Source: Halobellus rufus
Lineage (GTDB): Archaea > Halobacteriota > Halobacteria > Halobacteriales > Haloferacaceae
Length of the DNA: 64,000 nucleotides
Reading direction: 5' to 3'
Assembly (NCBI RefSeq): GCF_000739575.1
Contig: NZ_BBJO01000024.1
Coordinates: forward strand, 91,090 to 155,089
The position numbers and the translations under genes were made by a program. The first letter of the stretch is position 1. The number at the start of each line of letters is the position of its first letter. Below, one piece after another: positions 18,380 to 26,742 of the stretch. The notes beneath the pieces are model-generated. The model was not told the DNA's origin, made no database searches, and worked only from the letters and a program-made list of their open reading frames with translations.

Positions 18380-19378
18380 ATGAAAACAGAACACGACGAA
18401 CTCGATCCGCTAGAGCCGGACCGCGCGCAAGATCTGTATCTGAAGCAGAAAGAGATGGACGCGTCGAAGAAGACGGTGCAGTCGCACGAATATCGACTGA
18501 ACGCCTTCGTTCGGTGGTGTGACGAGAACGACATAGATAACCTGAATGACTTGACCGGTCGCGACCTACAGGAATATCGCCTGTGGCGACAGGATGACGC
18601 TGATCTGAAGAAGATCACCCTGACCCAGCAGATGAGCACCATCCGGGTTTTCATCAAGTGGTGTGGCTCAATGGAAGCCGTCCCCGCGGATCTCTACGAG
18701 AAGGTTATGATTCCACGAGTGACTCCGGAGGAAGAGCGGTCCGAAGAGATGCTTGAGGCTGAAACCGCGGAGGCTATTCGAGAGCATCTAATGAGATACC
18801 ACTACGCTTCGTTTGAGCAGACGATATTCGTACTTCTCTGGGAGACAGGTATGCGGTTAGGTAGTGCTCACTCGCTGGACATCGAAGATATAGATATCAA
18901 AAACAGACGGCTTGAACTCGTTCATCGTCCCGAACAGGGCACGGAATTAAAGAACGGTGGATCCGGTGAGCGACCAATTGCGATTACGGAGGGCCTCGCC
19001 GAAATACTGCAGGAGTTCATCGAAAACACACGGAAGAGAATCACCGACGAATATGGTCGCGATCCACTGTTTACGTCGTCTCGCGGGAGAAGGTCTCGGA
19101 GTAGTCTGAGGCGAGCTGTGTATCGAGTCACTGCACCTTGTTTCAGGAATGAGACTTGTCCCGGTTGTACAGGTACGAAGGACAAGAAGTGTCCAGAAGC
19201 GGTCAGTCCGCATCCGATTCGCCGAGGTAGCATCACTCACTTCCTCACGAAGGACATTCCGACCGAAATCGTTAGCGACCGGATGAACGTCAGTCGTGAT
19301 GTTCTCGATAAACACTACGATCGGCGTTCTGAAGAGGTGAAACTAGAGCAACGAAGGGGGTATCTCGATAATATCTAA
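18380..19378 (+). CDS. tyrosine recombinase / integrase (Int1)
   Basis: 332 aa from the ATG at 18380 (GTG at 18371 also possible). An N-terminal SAM-like core-binding domain is followed by the catalytic domain with Arg in TGMRLGS, HPIRRG (HxxR) and the nucleophile Tyr in DKHYDRR. Between the first Arg and HxxR sits a cysteine cluster (CFRNETCPGC then KKCP), probably a zinc knuckle. It lies immediately inside attL and points into the element, the expected position for the enzyme that cut tRNA-Val. It is distantly related to the recombinase at 21168-22259. Confidence 0.93.
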   Translation: MKTEHDELDPLEPDRAQDLYLKQKEMDASKKTVQSHEYRLNAFVRWCDENDIDNLNDLTGRDLQEYRLWRQDDADLKKITLTQQMSTIRVFIKWCGSMEAVPADLYEKVMIPRVTPEEERSEEMLEAETAEAIREHLMRYHYASFEQTIFVLLWETGMRLGSAHSLDIEDIDIKNRRLELVHRPEQGTELKNGGSGERPIAITEGLAEILQEFIENTRKRITDEYGRDPLFTSSRGRRSRSSLRRAVYRVTAPCFRNETCPGCTGTKDKKCPEAVSPHPIRRGSITHFLTKDIPTEIVSDRMNVSRDVLDKHYDRRSEEVKLEQRRGYLDNI

Positions 19379-19650
19379 TTTACCCCTTCCCGCTTGACGA
19401 AGTAGAGCCTTAGCGCATCTCCTGGATTTGGTGGTCCAGAGTCAGTCAATACAGGTGAGCATTCTATCGAACTCCGACAACAAATGTCAACTTCCCCACG
19501 CACTGCACTACTGGCTAACGATAGACCATCAATCGCAGACAGCCAAATACTGTGACCGGTGTCATATCCTCAAAAGCACCACACACAACCGGAGTAATAA
19601 ATACTGCAAAGAGGATGGTTTCAAGAAAGCTGAGATACCCTATCCGACGA

Positions 19651-20358
19651 TTATCCGCCAAGAGAGTTGTTTGGAAACCCCTCTTTCCAAGGTAGATATG
19701 TGAAATTCTCGTATTGAACCTCTCCATCTTGGATGGTGAATTTTAGAGAGAAGTCAGCAGTATATTGATTAGTGTCGAATATATCATCATATTCGACTAT
19801 GATTTTACCGTACAGAACGTCTCTATCCTCCATTTCATTTTGTAAGATTCGGCCTAGTGACCTTTGTCTCTCTGATGATGAGCCACCCATCGGAATCACC
19901 TCTTTCGATTGAATCTCAAAAGGAATCCCAACCTCATTTGGTAAGATCGATGCGGACCGAGTAACCTTTTCTACGCTATCTTGTACCTCTTCAACTCTAC
20001 TCAAGGTCCCACTCACCCTGTCAATCGGGTCCTCTCCACTCAGATCATATAGCTCAATTATGAGTCTGAGCGAGGTTGCTGGACCACCTCCAAAATTGGA
20101 TATTTCAGAACTCGCATATTGAAGATCATCATTCAAATAAAACTGGCTCATTTCAAGAAGAGGCTCTTTCTGCGATTTCAGTACAGAGTGCTGTTCGTAG
20201 TAGAGTAGGACCAGTCCTAATGAGAGAAGACTTGTTGAAATGACTGAGTAGCCTTCTAGACCAATATCTCCAAAGGCGAAATATGATATTGGGACAACTG
20301 CGAGAAAAACAATCAATAGTATAGTGAGAATCAAGATCTGAGATCGAGACTGTAGCAT
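19651..20358 (-). CDS. membrane-anchored hypothetical protein
   Basis: 235 aa with two N-terminal TM helices (about residues 8-29 and 36-55), then a ~180-residue soluble domain with beta-strand-rich Ig-like character (SSEISNFGGGPATSLRLIIELYDL) and ending in KFTIQDGEVQYENF. The two-TM plus soluble-domain layout is like that of the protein at 1105-1977, but I see no clear sequence similarity. AT-rich DNA. Likely an accessory gene of the element; function unknown. The 270 bp between it and Int1 hold no supported gene. Confidence 0.6.
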   Translation of the reverse strand: MLQSRSQILILTILLIVFLAVVPISYFAFGDIGLEGYSVISTSLLSLGLVLLYYEQHSVLKSQKEPLLEMSQFYLNDDLQYASSEISNFGGGPATSLRLIIELYDLSGEDPIDRVSGTLSRVEEVQDSVEKVTRSASILPNEVGIPFEIQSKEVIPMGGSSSERQRSLGRILQNEMEDRDVLYGKIIVEYDDIFDTNQYTADFSLKFTIQDGEVQYENFTYLPWKEGFPNNSLGG

Positions 20359-20491
20359 AGTGTTTTTCTTTATTTGATGCTACTAATTTCTAACTCGCCC
20401 CTCAAATCGAGCTTACTGACTCTGTTAAACCCTTTAAACGTGACAGATGTAACGTGCTGAATATAGAGGCTGAATACAGCAGACCCGGTCA

Positions 20492-20821
20492 TCACGACGT
20501 GATTCGACGGAGCCAGACCCCAAGCACCAGTAACAGGATTCCGATTACGAGCAACTGAGATTCTCGGAGAAGGATCGATAGAAACGGCTCGTATCCCCCT
20601 ACAGGCCCTTCAAAGGGGCCAATGACCCGATAGAGATAGAACACGAGATAAATGAACCCGGGGCCAGTGGCACTGGCTGTTACCGTCGCTCGTGCAGACG
20701 GTCGTGTGTAGAGGAACACCACCAACACGACGTTGAAGATGAGTGGAATAAGACCGCCAAAGTACGAATTCACGACTGCGACCAGGAAAAACAACAGCGA
20801 AACGCCGATGACGAACCCCAC
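20492..20821 (-). CDS. small multi-pass membrane protein
   Basis: 109 aa from a GTG start, with about four hydrophobic segments (GFVIGVSLLFFLVAVV, GLIPLIFNVVLVVFLY, GFIYLVFYLYRVI and LVIGILLLVLGVWL) and a basic C-terminus. The frame stays open upstream for ~25 codons (reading ...GRIVAYVGRSERHR), so the true start may be a TTG about 60 bp earlier. No family recognised. Located between the two recombinases of the element. Confidence 0.55.
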   Translation of the reverse strand: MGFVIGVSLLFFLVAVVNSYFGGLIPLIFNVVLVVFLYTRPSARATVTASATGPGFIYLVFYLYRVIGPFEGPVGGYEPFLSILLRESQLLVIGILLLVLGVWLRRITS

Positions 20822-21167
20822 ACGGTGGCGCTCGCTCCGACCAACATAGGCAACAATCCGACCGACCCCCCCTGCTCAACCCACCCTGAACCTGGCTCTC
20901 TCATAGACATAGTTTCCATCGCAACTACAAGACTATTCGGCACCCTGAGGAAGAGTGACGACGTGTGCTGCATACGCGCCCTACATCCTGCACGGACATC
21001 TGAACATCATTTGTAACTGGTAGGACTCTCAGCGATCAATTCGCACACTCGTTCTAGTGGGAGATTCACTAGCGAATTCGTGAAAACAACACCCACTATT
21101 CCCTTCCAGAGTACGGTCAGCGATATGACGGCAAGAGAACTATACGGCTTCTTCCCAACCCGACAAA
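20822..21167. other. intergenic, no supported gene
   Basis: About 345 bp between the small membrane protein and the 3' end of Int2. It may hold the N-terminus of the membrane protein in its first ~65 bp. No repeat, tRNA or further protein-like frame is apparent. Confidence 0.4.
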
Positions 21168-22259
21168 CTACTCCTTGGTATCTTCATCCACAGGTCTCCC
21201 ACCGTCCGTCATCGCATACTGGGTGAGGTTAGCTTCGAGAGCTTCCCGTCGACGGCGTGATTTCCGTTCCTCGGTTCGCTGGTCGTAGTGCTTGTCAAGG
21301 ACGGGCACCGAGACATCGACCCGATCACTCAGCAGTTCTTTCGGTACACCCTCGTCCAACTGGTGCATAATCGACCACTTACGCATCGGATGAGTGCTAA
21401 AACTCGATGGACACTTTGCTGCGCTCGAATTTTGCGCTGCATCACAGTCAGACAGGTCTCTATCGTGCGGGCAGTCATTCGAGTAACCACACGGCCGAGT
21501 CATTTTGTAGAAATCACGTCGTATGGTTGTTGTCGAAGGGCGACCAGAAGGCGTTGTGAATAGGGGCTCACGATCGTATCTGTCGACGACTTCGTGCCGT
21601 GTGTACTCGATGTAGTCGTCGATAAAGGCCCGTAGTCCGTCGGAGATGTTGACGATCCGTTCACCATCGGAACCGTTCTTGAGCGGCGTTCCGTACTCTT
21701 CACGGCCTTCCGGACGGTGGCGGAGGTGAATCACTCGGTTTTCCGGATCGAAATCGTCGAGATCGATAGCACGAACAGCACCCATACGAAGACCGATCTC
21801 AGCGATTAACTCGAACTCAACGTGCTGTCTCGATGCGTACTCGAATCGACGGGAGTAGGACCGGATCCCCTCTACTTCATCACTCTCGGGGACGAACTCA
21901 TTGACTTCCTCGTCTGGCGGTACGTTCGGCATCGGAACGCGCTCCGAAAGGTCGGCGCGGACCGCATCGATATCCTCACAGAACTGGAGGAAGACGCTAA
22001 GGATGGCGAGGTTCCCGTTGAGACTAAGCGTATTCAACCCCGTATTGTTCTTCCGCCAGGTTTTGAACTTCATCAGCGTTCGACCGCTGATGTCGTTCAT
22101 ATTGTCGATACCGACCTCTTTCGTCCAGTCGATGAACGTACCGAGAGCTGAGGCGTGCTTTCGTCGAGTCGCGGTTCGCAGGTCATCCATTCGATGTTCG
22201 AGATACCAATCAAGGGCTTCCTGCGGCGCAAGCGGTTTGAGTTCTCTGCCAGCCATCAT
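21168..22259 (-). CDS. tyrosine recombinase (Int2)
   Basis: 363 aa from ATG 22259 (MMAGREL; the next ATG, 22256, is equally likely). A start further up (TTG 22295) would place the TATA box inside the gene. The core-binding domain contains LEHRMDDLRTATRRKHASAL; the catalytic residues are Arg in GLRMGA, HPMRKWS (HxxR) and Tyr in DKHYDQR. A Cys/His cluster (CGYSNDCPH ... CP) precedes HxxR as in Int1. It is internal to the element and not next to an attachment repeat, so it may serve excision or inversion, or mark a second, older element merged here. Confidence 0.92.
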   Translation of the reverse strand: MMAGRELKPLAPQEALDWYLEHRMDDLRTATRRKHASALGTFIDWTKEVGIDNMNDISGRTLMKFKTWRKNNTGLNTLSLNGNLAILSVFLQFCEDIDAVRADLSERVPMPNVPPDEEVNEFVPESDEVEGIRSYSRRFEYASRQHVEFELIAEIGLRMGAVRAIDLDDFDPENRVIHLRHRPEGREEYGTPLKNGSDGERIVNISDGLRAFIDDYIEYTRHEVVDRYDREPLFTTPSGRPSTTTIRRDFYKMTRPCGYSNDCPHDRDLSDCDAAQNSSAAKCPSSFSTHPMRKWSIMHQLDEGVPKELLSDRVDVSVPVLDKHYDQRTEERKSRRRREALEANLTQYAMTDGGRPVDEDTKE

Positions 22260-22277
22260 CGCATCCGATTCAGCCCG

Positions 22278-22304
22278 GGTATAAATACGGCCCAATTAAT
22301 TGGG
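22278..22304 (-). promoter_or_regulatory. Int2 promoter with overlapping AATTGG palindrome
   Basis: On the minus strand CCGTATTTATACCC provides a TATA box about 25 nt upstream of the Int2 ATG at 22259, implying a leaderless transcript. Directly upstream, where the BRE would lie, is a perfect 14-bp palindrome, CCCAATTAATTGGG (22291-22304). A protein bound there would block the promoter. AATTGG recurs at 22321, 22342, 22523, 22570 and 22618. Confidence 0.6.
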
Positions 22305-22520
22305 ATTGGGGATCGAGCGAAATTGGTGGCTGTAGTCGGATAATTGGTGATGAGAGGAGGATAGTAGCTGCGTTTCTTCCTCCGATCTCTCTTTCAGGCC
22401 GGATCATAATCTCGCGCGCGCTCTGAGATCAGATCACGAATAGCAACTAGCTCTTCTCAACTGTACTGATTGTTGTCTACATCCAGTCGGAACTGCCTCA
22501 TTGGTCGTTCTCCATCTGCG

Positions 22521-22664
22521 GTAATTGGCAACCCGACACACTACGAATTACGAATTCCCGAAGAAGCCGAATTGGCAATCCCCGTGTTTGCTGAATTAAC
22601 AGTCCCTGGATATAGTGAATTGGCAATCCCAGGATTGCCAACGTTAACAATCACCGATTATATA
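22521..22664. repeat. tandem 24-bp imperfect repeats in a divergent control region
   Basis: Units begin at 22545, 22569, 22593 and 22617, exactly 24 bp apart, each starting GAATT and followed by a (G/A)CA(A/G)TCCC-like half. A fifth, weaker unit follows at 22641, and a related copy shifted by one base precedes at 22522. They lie between Int2 and the gene at 22689, which diverge. As DNA they look like an operator array. Read as codons they give an 8-residue repeat (ELAIP...), with variation partly synonymous, so a coding origin cannot be excluded. Confidence 0.6.
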
Positions 22665-22665
22665 C
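22620..22665 (+). promoter_or_regulatory. 22-bp palindromic operator and TATA box of the 22689 gene
   Basis: TTGGCAATCC (22620-22629), spacer CA, GGATTGCCAA (22632-22641): a perfect inverted repeat overlapping the last 24-bp unit. It is followed by a TATA box GATTATATAC (22656-22665), 28 nt upstream of the ATG at 22689. The spacing is that of a leaderless haloarchaeal gene with an operator just upstream of TATA. The same AATTGG core is found at the Int2 promoter. Confidence 0.6.
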
Positions 22666-22688
22666 ACACTCGACAAGAGGGCAGACAT

Positions 22689-22985
22689 ATGGATCGAGGG
22701 CTAGAGCTACGAATTAAAGGCCACCTCTACGAAATACGCGAGGTCAACGATCAAGTGCTCAAATCGAGACAAGGGTTCCCGATGGCGGAAAATGGGTATC
22801 GAAAAACGCTCCAAAGTGTGGCTAGCTGCTCGAATCCGGAATTAGTGGATCGGGTTGCGAACGACATCAAGGACCAGATTCGCTCTCGCGAGGAACGTCC
22901 CAACAATCGATCTATCCGTCGGGACGCTCGGATGCTTCTTGCCGATGAGGGTATAGTTGCAGATAACTATCTTAACTCGGCTTGA
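22689..22985 (+). CDS. small basic/acidic helical protein, possible element regulator
   Basis: 98 aa from ATG 22689, chosen because a TATA box lies 28 nt upstream; the frame extends upstream to 22470 but through the repeat array. The protein is helical and charged (RGLELRIKGHLYEIREVND ... IKDQIRSREERPNNRSIRRDARML). The C-terminal part resembles a three-helix DNA-binding unit, but I recognise no named family. Its position opposite Int2 across an operator array is that of an excisionase- or repressor-type regulator; this is inference from context. Confidence 0.5.
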   Translation: MDRGLELRIKGHLYEIREVNDQVLKSRQGFPMAENGYRKTLQSVASCSNPELVDRVANDIKDQIRSREERPNNRSIRRDARMLLADEGIVADNYLNSA

Positions 22986-23328
22986 TATCGAACAGTATGT
23001 TCAAGTCAACTTCAGATGACCAGACGAAGGTTACTTCAGTCCTCATCAGGCACGAGACCTGTACCTTCTGACATTATATTAGCACCTACCAGAAGAATAT
23101 ATAGAAAGCTGCCCTCGGCACTCATATATTTTCATTATCGTACTAATACGATAATATTTCTTCATTCGGTCTAAAACACCTAGGAACTTCCGATAATAGA
23201 AGTATCCCACAACCAGTATCAGAATATCAATATTGTCTAATATCCTGTGAAAACCTCGATTCGAAAAATTCCGTTCTAGTATTTAAATGCGCCGGACAAA
23301 GGTTTCTTGTTTAGCAGTCTCAGTTGAA
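22986..23328. other. AT-rich gene-free stretch
   Basis: About 340 bp of AT-rich DNA (runs such as ACGATAATATTTC) between the 98-aa gene and the first insertion sequence. No supported gene, tRNA or clear repeat. It ends in the left copy of the insertion sequence's target duplication (TTATCATCA, 23329-23337). Confidence 0.5.
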
Positions 23329-23337
23329 TTATCATCA

Positions 23338-24404
23338 GAGGGAGTCATAGAACTCTTCTCACACCGTGATCACGGTACTGCCCGGATTGTCACCTCGTTC
23401 GTAGTTGGTGATTGCGACGACGAGCCGAAGACACAGCGCAAGGAACACTTGTGTTCGTGCGTGGACGCGGCCTCGGGCGAACGCACGCCCGAGGCCGCAG
23501 CCCTTGACTGATTCGTTGGTTCGTTCGACTCCAGTCCGACGGTTGTACGTCTCGTCTAGCGTTGATTGTTTCAGCTGAACGTCCTCGCTGTGTTCGTTGA
23601 TGCGGTCTTCGACTCTGTACTTGATGTCTTTCGGGTCGTCAGTGTTTCGTGGGTTGTACGGAACGACTGGCACGACCCCTGCGGCCAGCAGGTGGTCGCC
23701 AGTTGAGCGTGTCGTAGGCGCTGTCTCCAAGCATCCACACCGGTTTGGCGACGGCGAGCGCGTCACGCGTGACGCGCATCGCCGTCTCTTCTGGCGCTTG
23801 TTTGCTTTCGGTAAACTCCGCTACGATCGGTATCTTTTGTCCGGTCGAAACGATCGTACAGCCGTAGCCGTAGTAGTACTCTTCAGCTGTGGGATCGTAG
23901 CATTTCGACGCGTCTGAATCGGCGGGCATCGCTCTCACGTCCGTTGAATTAATGGAGTACGTCAAGTCGAGCAGGCCGCGGCGGGCGGCCTGCTCGACGA
24001 GTCTATCGAACACTTCGTCAACGACGTGTTCGAGGTCGGTAAGGAAGCGATCGACCGCGTCTCTCGACGGCGGTCGATCGAATCCACAGCTAAGCCAGAC
24101 GAACGTGTTCTGTAGCTCTCGCTCAATCGGGCGAATGCCGTAGGTGTCGTGGTAGTAGCAATGGAGGAAACCACGCATCAGTTCTGGTGGCTTGTGCTCT
24201 CGTGTTCGCCCCGTCTTCGCCGGGGCGAACACGTCGAACTCTGCGAGAAACCCGAAGGAAAGATGCTCAAACAACGCTAACGTCTCGGTTTCCGCGACAT
24301 TGAAGAATGACTCTACCGAAGGATCATCTTGCAGGGTCGCTGAACTCATTCCACCTCAGCGTTCACCCTGCTCTTTGGTGTGGTAACTGTTCTATGACAC
24401 CCTC
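23338..24404 (-). mobile_element. insertion sequence, DUF772/DDE transposase type, with 9-bp target duplication
   Basis: 1,067 bp. Terminal inverted repeats of 28 bp (23338-23365 and 24377-24404) agree at about 22-23 positions, sharing GAGGG, GTCATAGAAC and CACACC blocks. A perfect 9-bp direct repeat TTATCATCA flanks it (23329-23337 and 24405-24413), showing it moved as a unit. The single transposase gene inside is frameshifted. Family is IS4/IS5-like by its DUF772-type N-terminus; I do not assign a named ISH element. Confidence 0.88.
23359..24349 (-). pseudogene. DDE transposase, frameshifted
   Basis: The first frame (24349 down to ~23,703) carries a DUF772-like N-terminal domain (IRPIERELQNTFVWLSCGF) and the catalytic strands INSTDVRAMP and MLGDSAYDTLNW. 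It then goes out of register; the second frame continues HLLAAGVVPVVPYNPRNTDD, then STLDETYNRRTGVERTNES with the final Glu, to the stop at 23359. The shift is at about 23,702 next to TGGCGACC (one extra base or two missing). The IS ends and target duplication are intact, so inactivation followed insertion. Confidence 0.8.
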
Positions 24405-24493
24405 TTATCATCAGTGTATGAAGACCCGGCTTCGAGATTTCTTGACGAGTCGGATTGAACCCGCGTCTCAGCCTCCACAAGATTTAAACAGTC

Positions 24494-25235
24494 GGCACTG
24501 TCTAGTTAACGACCTAAGCTGGCGTTCGATTATCTAGCGCTTGATGCGGTCGTTGGAAGTTATAATAATACACGAACTGTGCAAGCCACTGGGCGACGGA
24601 AGTCCGACTGCCGACCCACGAATTATGGAAGCGGTCGACTCTCATTTTGAGGGTATGAAACCACTTTTCGATGAGGTTTCGGTCAACGTAGTCAAGGTGA
24701 CCGCTCAAGTCTAATCGAAAGAGGGCAGTCAGGTATCCATAGCCATCAACCAGAAACTCAGTGTTCGAGAGATCGTGTTTCTCGACGAGTTGCCCAAGAA
24801 ACTCTGTTGCTGGATCGGTACCTCGTCGATCGAAGAGATCAACGCCGAGTAGTAACTTTGAGTCAAGGTCTATTGCAGCGTACACCCAAGACAACTCGCC
24901 ATTGATTCGGACCGCGGTCTCGTCGACGGCGACCCGCGTCGGCTGCGCCGACGGCGGGTCGGGAACGCTGTCAGCCAGCCGATGTACCCACTGCCAAATT
25001 GCCTGATGAGACCGTTCTACACCGATCGAGCGAAGAATTGCTGCTGTCTCTCTGAGTGAACAGCCGGTCGCGTGGAGTCGGATGGCGAACGCCCTGACGG
25101 GCGTCACCGTCCGCTCACGCTCCCAACATTCTTTGAAATCCACCGCGTAACCCTCGCTGAGCAGGTCTGCGAGCATTGTCCCAAACAACCTCTACGACCT
25201 GCTCACTTCTCAAACTAGCTTAACTAGACAGTGCC
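24494..25235 (-). mobile_element. IS6-family insertion sequence
   Basis: 742 bp with perfect 16-bp inverted ends GGCACTGTCTAGTTAA (24494-24509 and, inverted, 25220-25235). It contains one intact transposase. The flanking 8 bp differ (AAACAGTC and ATCTATAC), so there is no target duplication, as after recombination between IS6 copies or a deletion next to the element. It differs in ends from the two IS6-like copies near 34-35.8 kb. Confidence 0.88.
24514..25188 (-). CDS. IS6-family transposase
   Basis: 224 aa, normal for IS6/IS240-type DDE transposases. An N-terminal helix-turn-helix (CSLRETAAILRSIGVERSHQ) is followed by the catalytic triad: Asp in RVAVDETAVR, Asp in EFLVDGYGY and Glu in NLIEKWFHTLK. 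The C-terminus ends YYYNFQRPHQALDNRTPA. Intact, so it could act on this copy and on relatives with the same ends. Starts ATG at 25188, 32 bp inside the right end. Confidence 0.92.
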   Translation of the reverse strand: MFGTMLADLLSEGYAVDFKECWERERTVTPVRAFAIRLHATGCSLRETAAILRSIGVERSHQAIWQWVHRLADSVPDPPSAQPTRVAVDETAVRINGELSWVYAAIDLDSKLLLGVDLFDRRGTDPATEFLGQLVEKHDLSNTEFLVDGYGYLTALFRLDLSGHLDYVDRNLIEKWFHTLKMRVDRFHNSWVGSRTSVAQWLAQFVYYYNFQRPHQALDNRTPA

Positions 25236-25720
25236 ATCTATACACCCCACAGACATATATATAACAATGAGATGCAACCGATTCCAGAGAAAGCGTCTCC
25301 GTATCGGTAGAGATCTCAGGACCTTACGAAGAAGCCATTGCGAAGTTAAAGTCCATAAGAGGCTGTAATGAAACTATCAGCGGTCACCAGGGACTTGTCA
25401 GCCATCCTATCGTCGATCATCAGTCTCAACGGTGTCATTATAAGTGTTATCGCCGACTAATCGTCCGACGAGACAGACGTCGACTATGACGCCGACGACC
25501 GCTTCGGCGTCATACAAGTGATAGAGCGATACGACCTCGTCATTCTCGAAGGCAATACTTGGAAACCAGATCCGGAATTGCGAGAGGCAGACTAACCTTC
25601 CGTTGATCCGATAGCGTGCACGGAGCGACTTGAGGTCTCACTCTGGCGCCGGGGGAAACCCCATCGTCGTGTCGATACCGAGGCATCTTCGGAACCGCTT
25701 GCTGGTTTCGAAGTGATTCG
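25236..25720. other. gap with a protein-coding fragment
   Basis: About 485 bp between the IS6 element and the extradiol dioxygenase gene. At 25461-25595 a plus-strand frame with no start reads as a typical acidic haloarchaeal C-terminus (DDRFGVIQVIERYDLVILEG, then a stop). It is probably the tail of a gene broken when the insertion sequence arrived. Parent family not recognised. Nothing else is supported. Confidence 0.4.
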
Positions 25721-26608
25721 TTACGAACACCGCGTCTTGAAGGATTTCGGTGGGTAGACACCATCCCAGATAGATACCGAATTTCCCTCAGTGCCTTGAT
25801 ATCTCACCGGCGAAGTGGCGTCGAGTGTTGCGACTTCGGCGTTAAACTCGAATCGATTTCCACCGGGCGTCCAGAGGTACATAAACAGGTTTCCGCCGGC
25901 GTTGTGTCGGCCGATACCGAGTTCGAGGTTGTGGCCGTGCTGCACAACCAAGTCGGCGAACGTCTTCAGGTGGGCGATATCAGTCATTGTCCAGGCGAGG
26001 TGGTGCAGTGTATCAGATATGTCTGTAGTAATCGTAATCGCCACATCGTGGTGGTAGTCGCCGAATCTAGTGAATACCTGGGTCCAGTACCCGCGATCAG
26101 TCTTACGAATATCGGAAACGTTGAAACCCAGTACGTTCCGGAGGAACTCCGCATCCGCGCGCGGATCGGTACTCGCGAGGTTGATGTGGTCTAAGTCAAG
26201 CGGGGTAAGTGCGGAGCGGTCAGGGGTATTCGGCTCGCTTGGGTGGTGGTACTCCCGTCGACCGCTGTCCGGGACGACGAGGGCCATACGTATCTCGCTC
26301 GGGAGGACGAACGCGACGCCGTCGTACGGACCGTGCGGGTCCTTAACGTCGACATCTGCGTCGTTGAGTTGGGTCTCTAAATCCGCTAGTGTCGCTTCGT
26401 CAGGAACCCGAACAGCGAACTCGGCAACGCCAGTTCCGCCCTCGGTTACGAGGAGATCGACGCGGTCGTCAAGACCACACCCGAGCGCGACGTGATCCCC
26501 GTCGTAGTCGTATTCGTTGAGTCCCATAACAGTCGTATAGAACGCGAGTGCGTCGTCGAGATCAGTCACCTGTAGGTGGACGTACTCGAGCTTTCTCACA
26601 CCAGTCAT
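25721..26608 (-). CDS. extradiol (catechol 2,3-type) dioxygenase, VOC superfamily
   Basis: 295 aa from ATG 26608. Two tandem VOC modules: LEYVHLQVTDLDDALAFY opens the first, LDHINLASTDPRADAEFL the second. The metal ligands expected of type I extradiol dioxygenases are present: His141, His202/203 (TLHHLAW) and Glu254 (NRFEFN), at nearly the positions known in BphC-type enzymes, along with His186-187. It would open an aromatic diol ring with O2 and Fe(II). It lies downstream of the Rieske dioxygenase genes on the same strand, fitting one catabolic pathway. Substrate unknown; some VOC relatives do not cleave rings. Confidence 0.85.
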   Translation of the reverse strand: MTGVRKLEYVHLQVTDLDDALAFYTTVMGLNEYDYDGDHVALGCGLDDRVDLLVTEGGTGVAEFAVRVPDEATLADLETQLNDADVDVKDPHGPYDGVAFVLPSEIRMALVVPDSGRREYHHPSEPNTPDRSALTPLDLDHINLASTDPRADAEFLRNVLGFNVSDIRKTDRGYWTQVFTRFGDYHHDVAITITTDISDTLHHLAWTMTDIAHLKTFADLVVQHGHNLELGIGRHNAGGNLFMYLWTPGGNRFEFNAEVATLDATSPVRYQGTEGNSVSIWDGVYPPKSFKTRCS

Positions 26609-26742
26609 CAGTAAGACAACTATGCACACAGAGTAACTTAATTATGCCGGGTATCCCTTGGTTGCGACTAATCAGCGGCCTCTACCGACAGCGATGACCA
26701 TCCCTTTGGGACACGACGTCCATAGGTCGAAGCGAGCACGTC

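Noticed and set aside
22521..22664. CRISPR-like array
   Set aside because: Units are direct tandem repeats of 24 bp without unique spacers, only four to five copies, and no cas genes are nearby.
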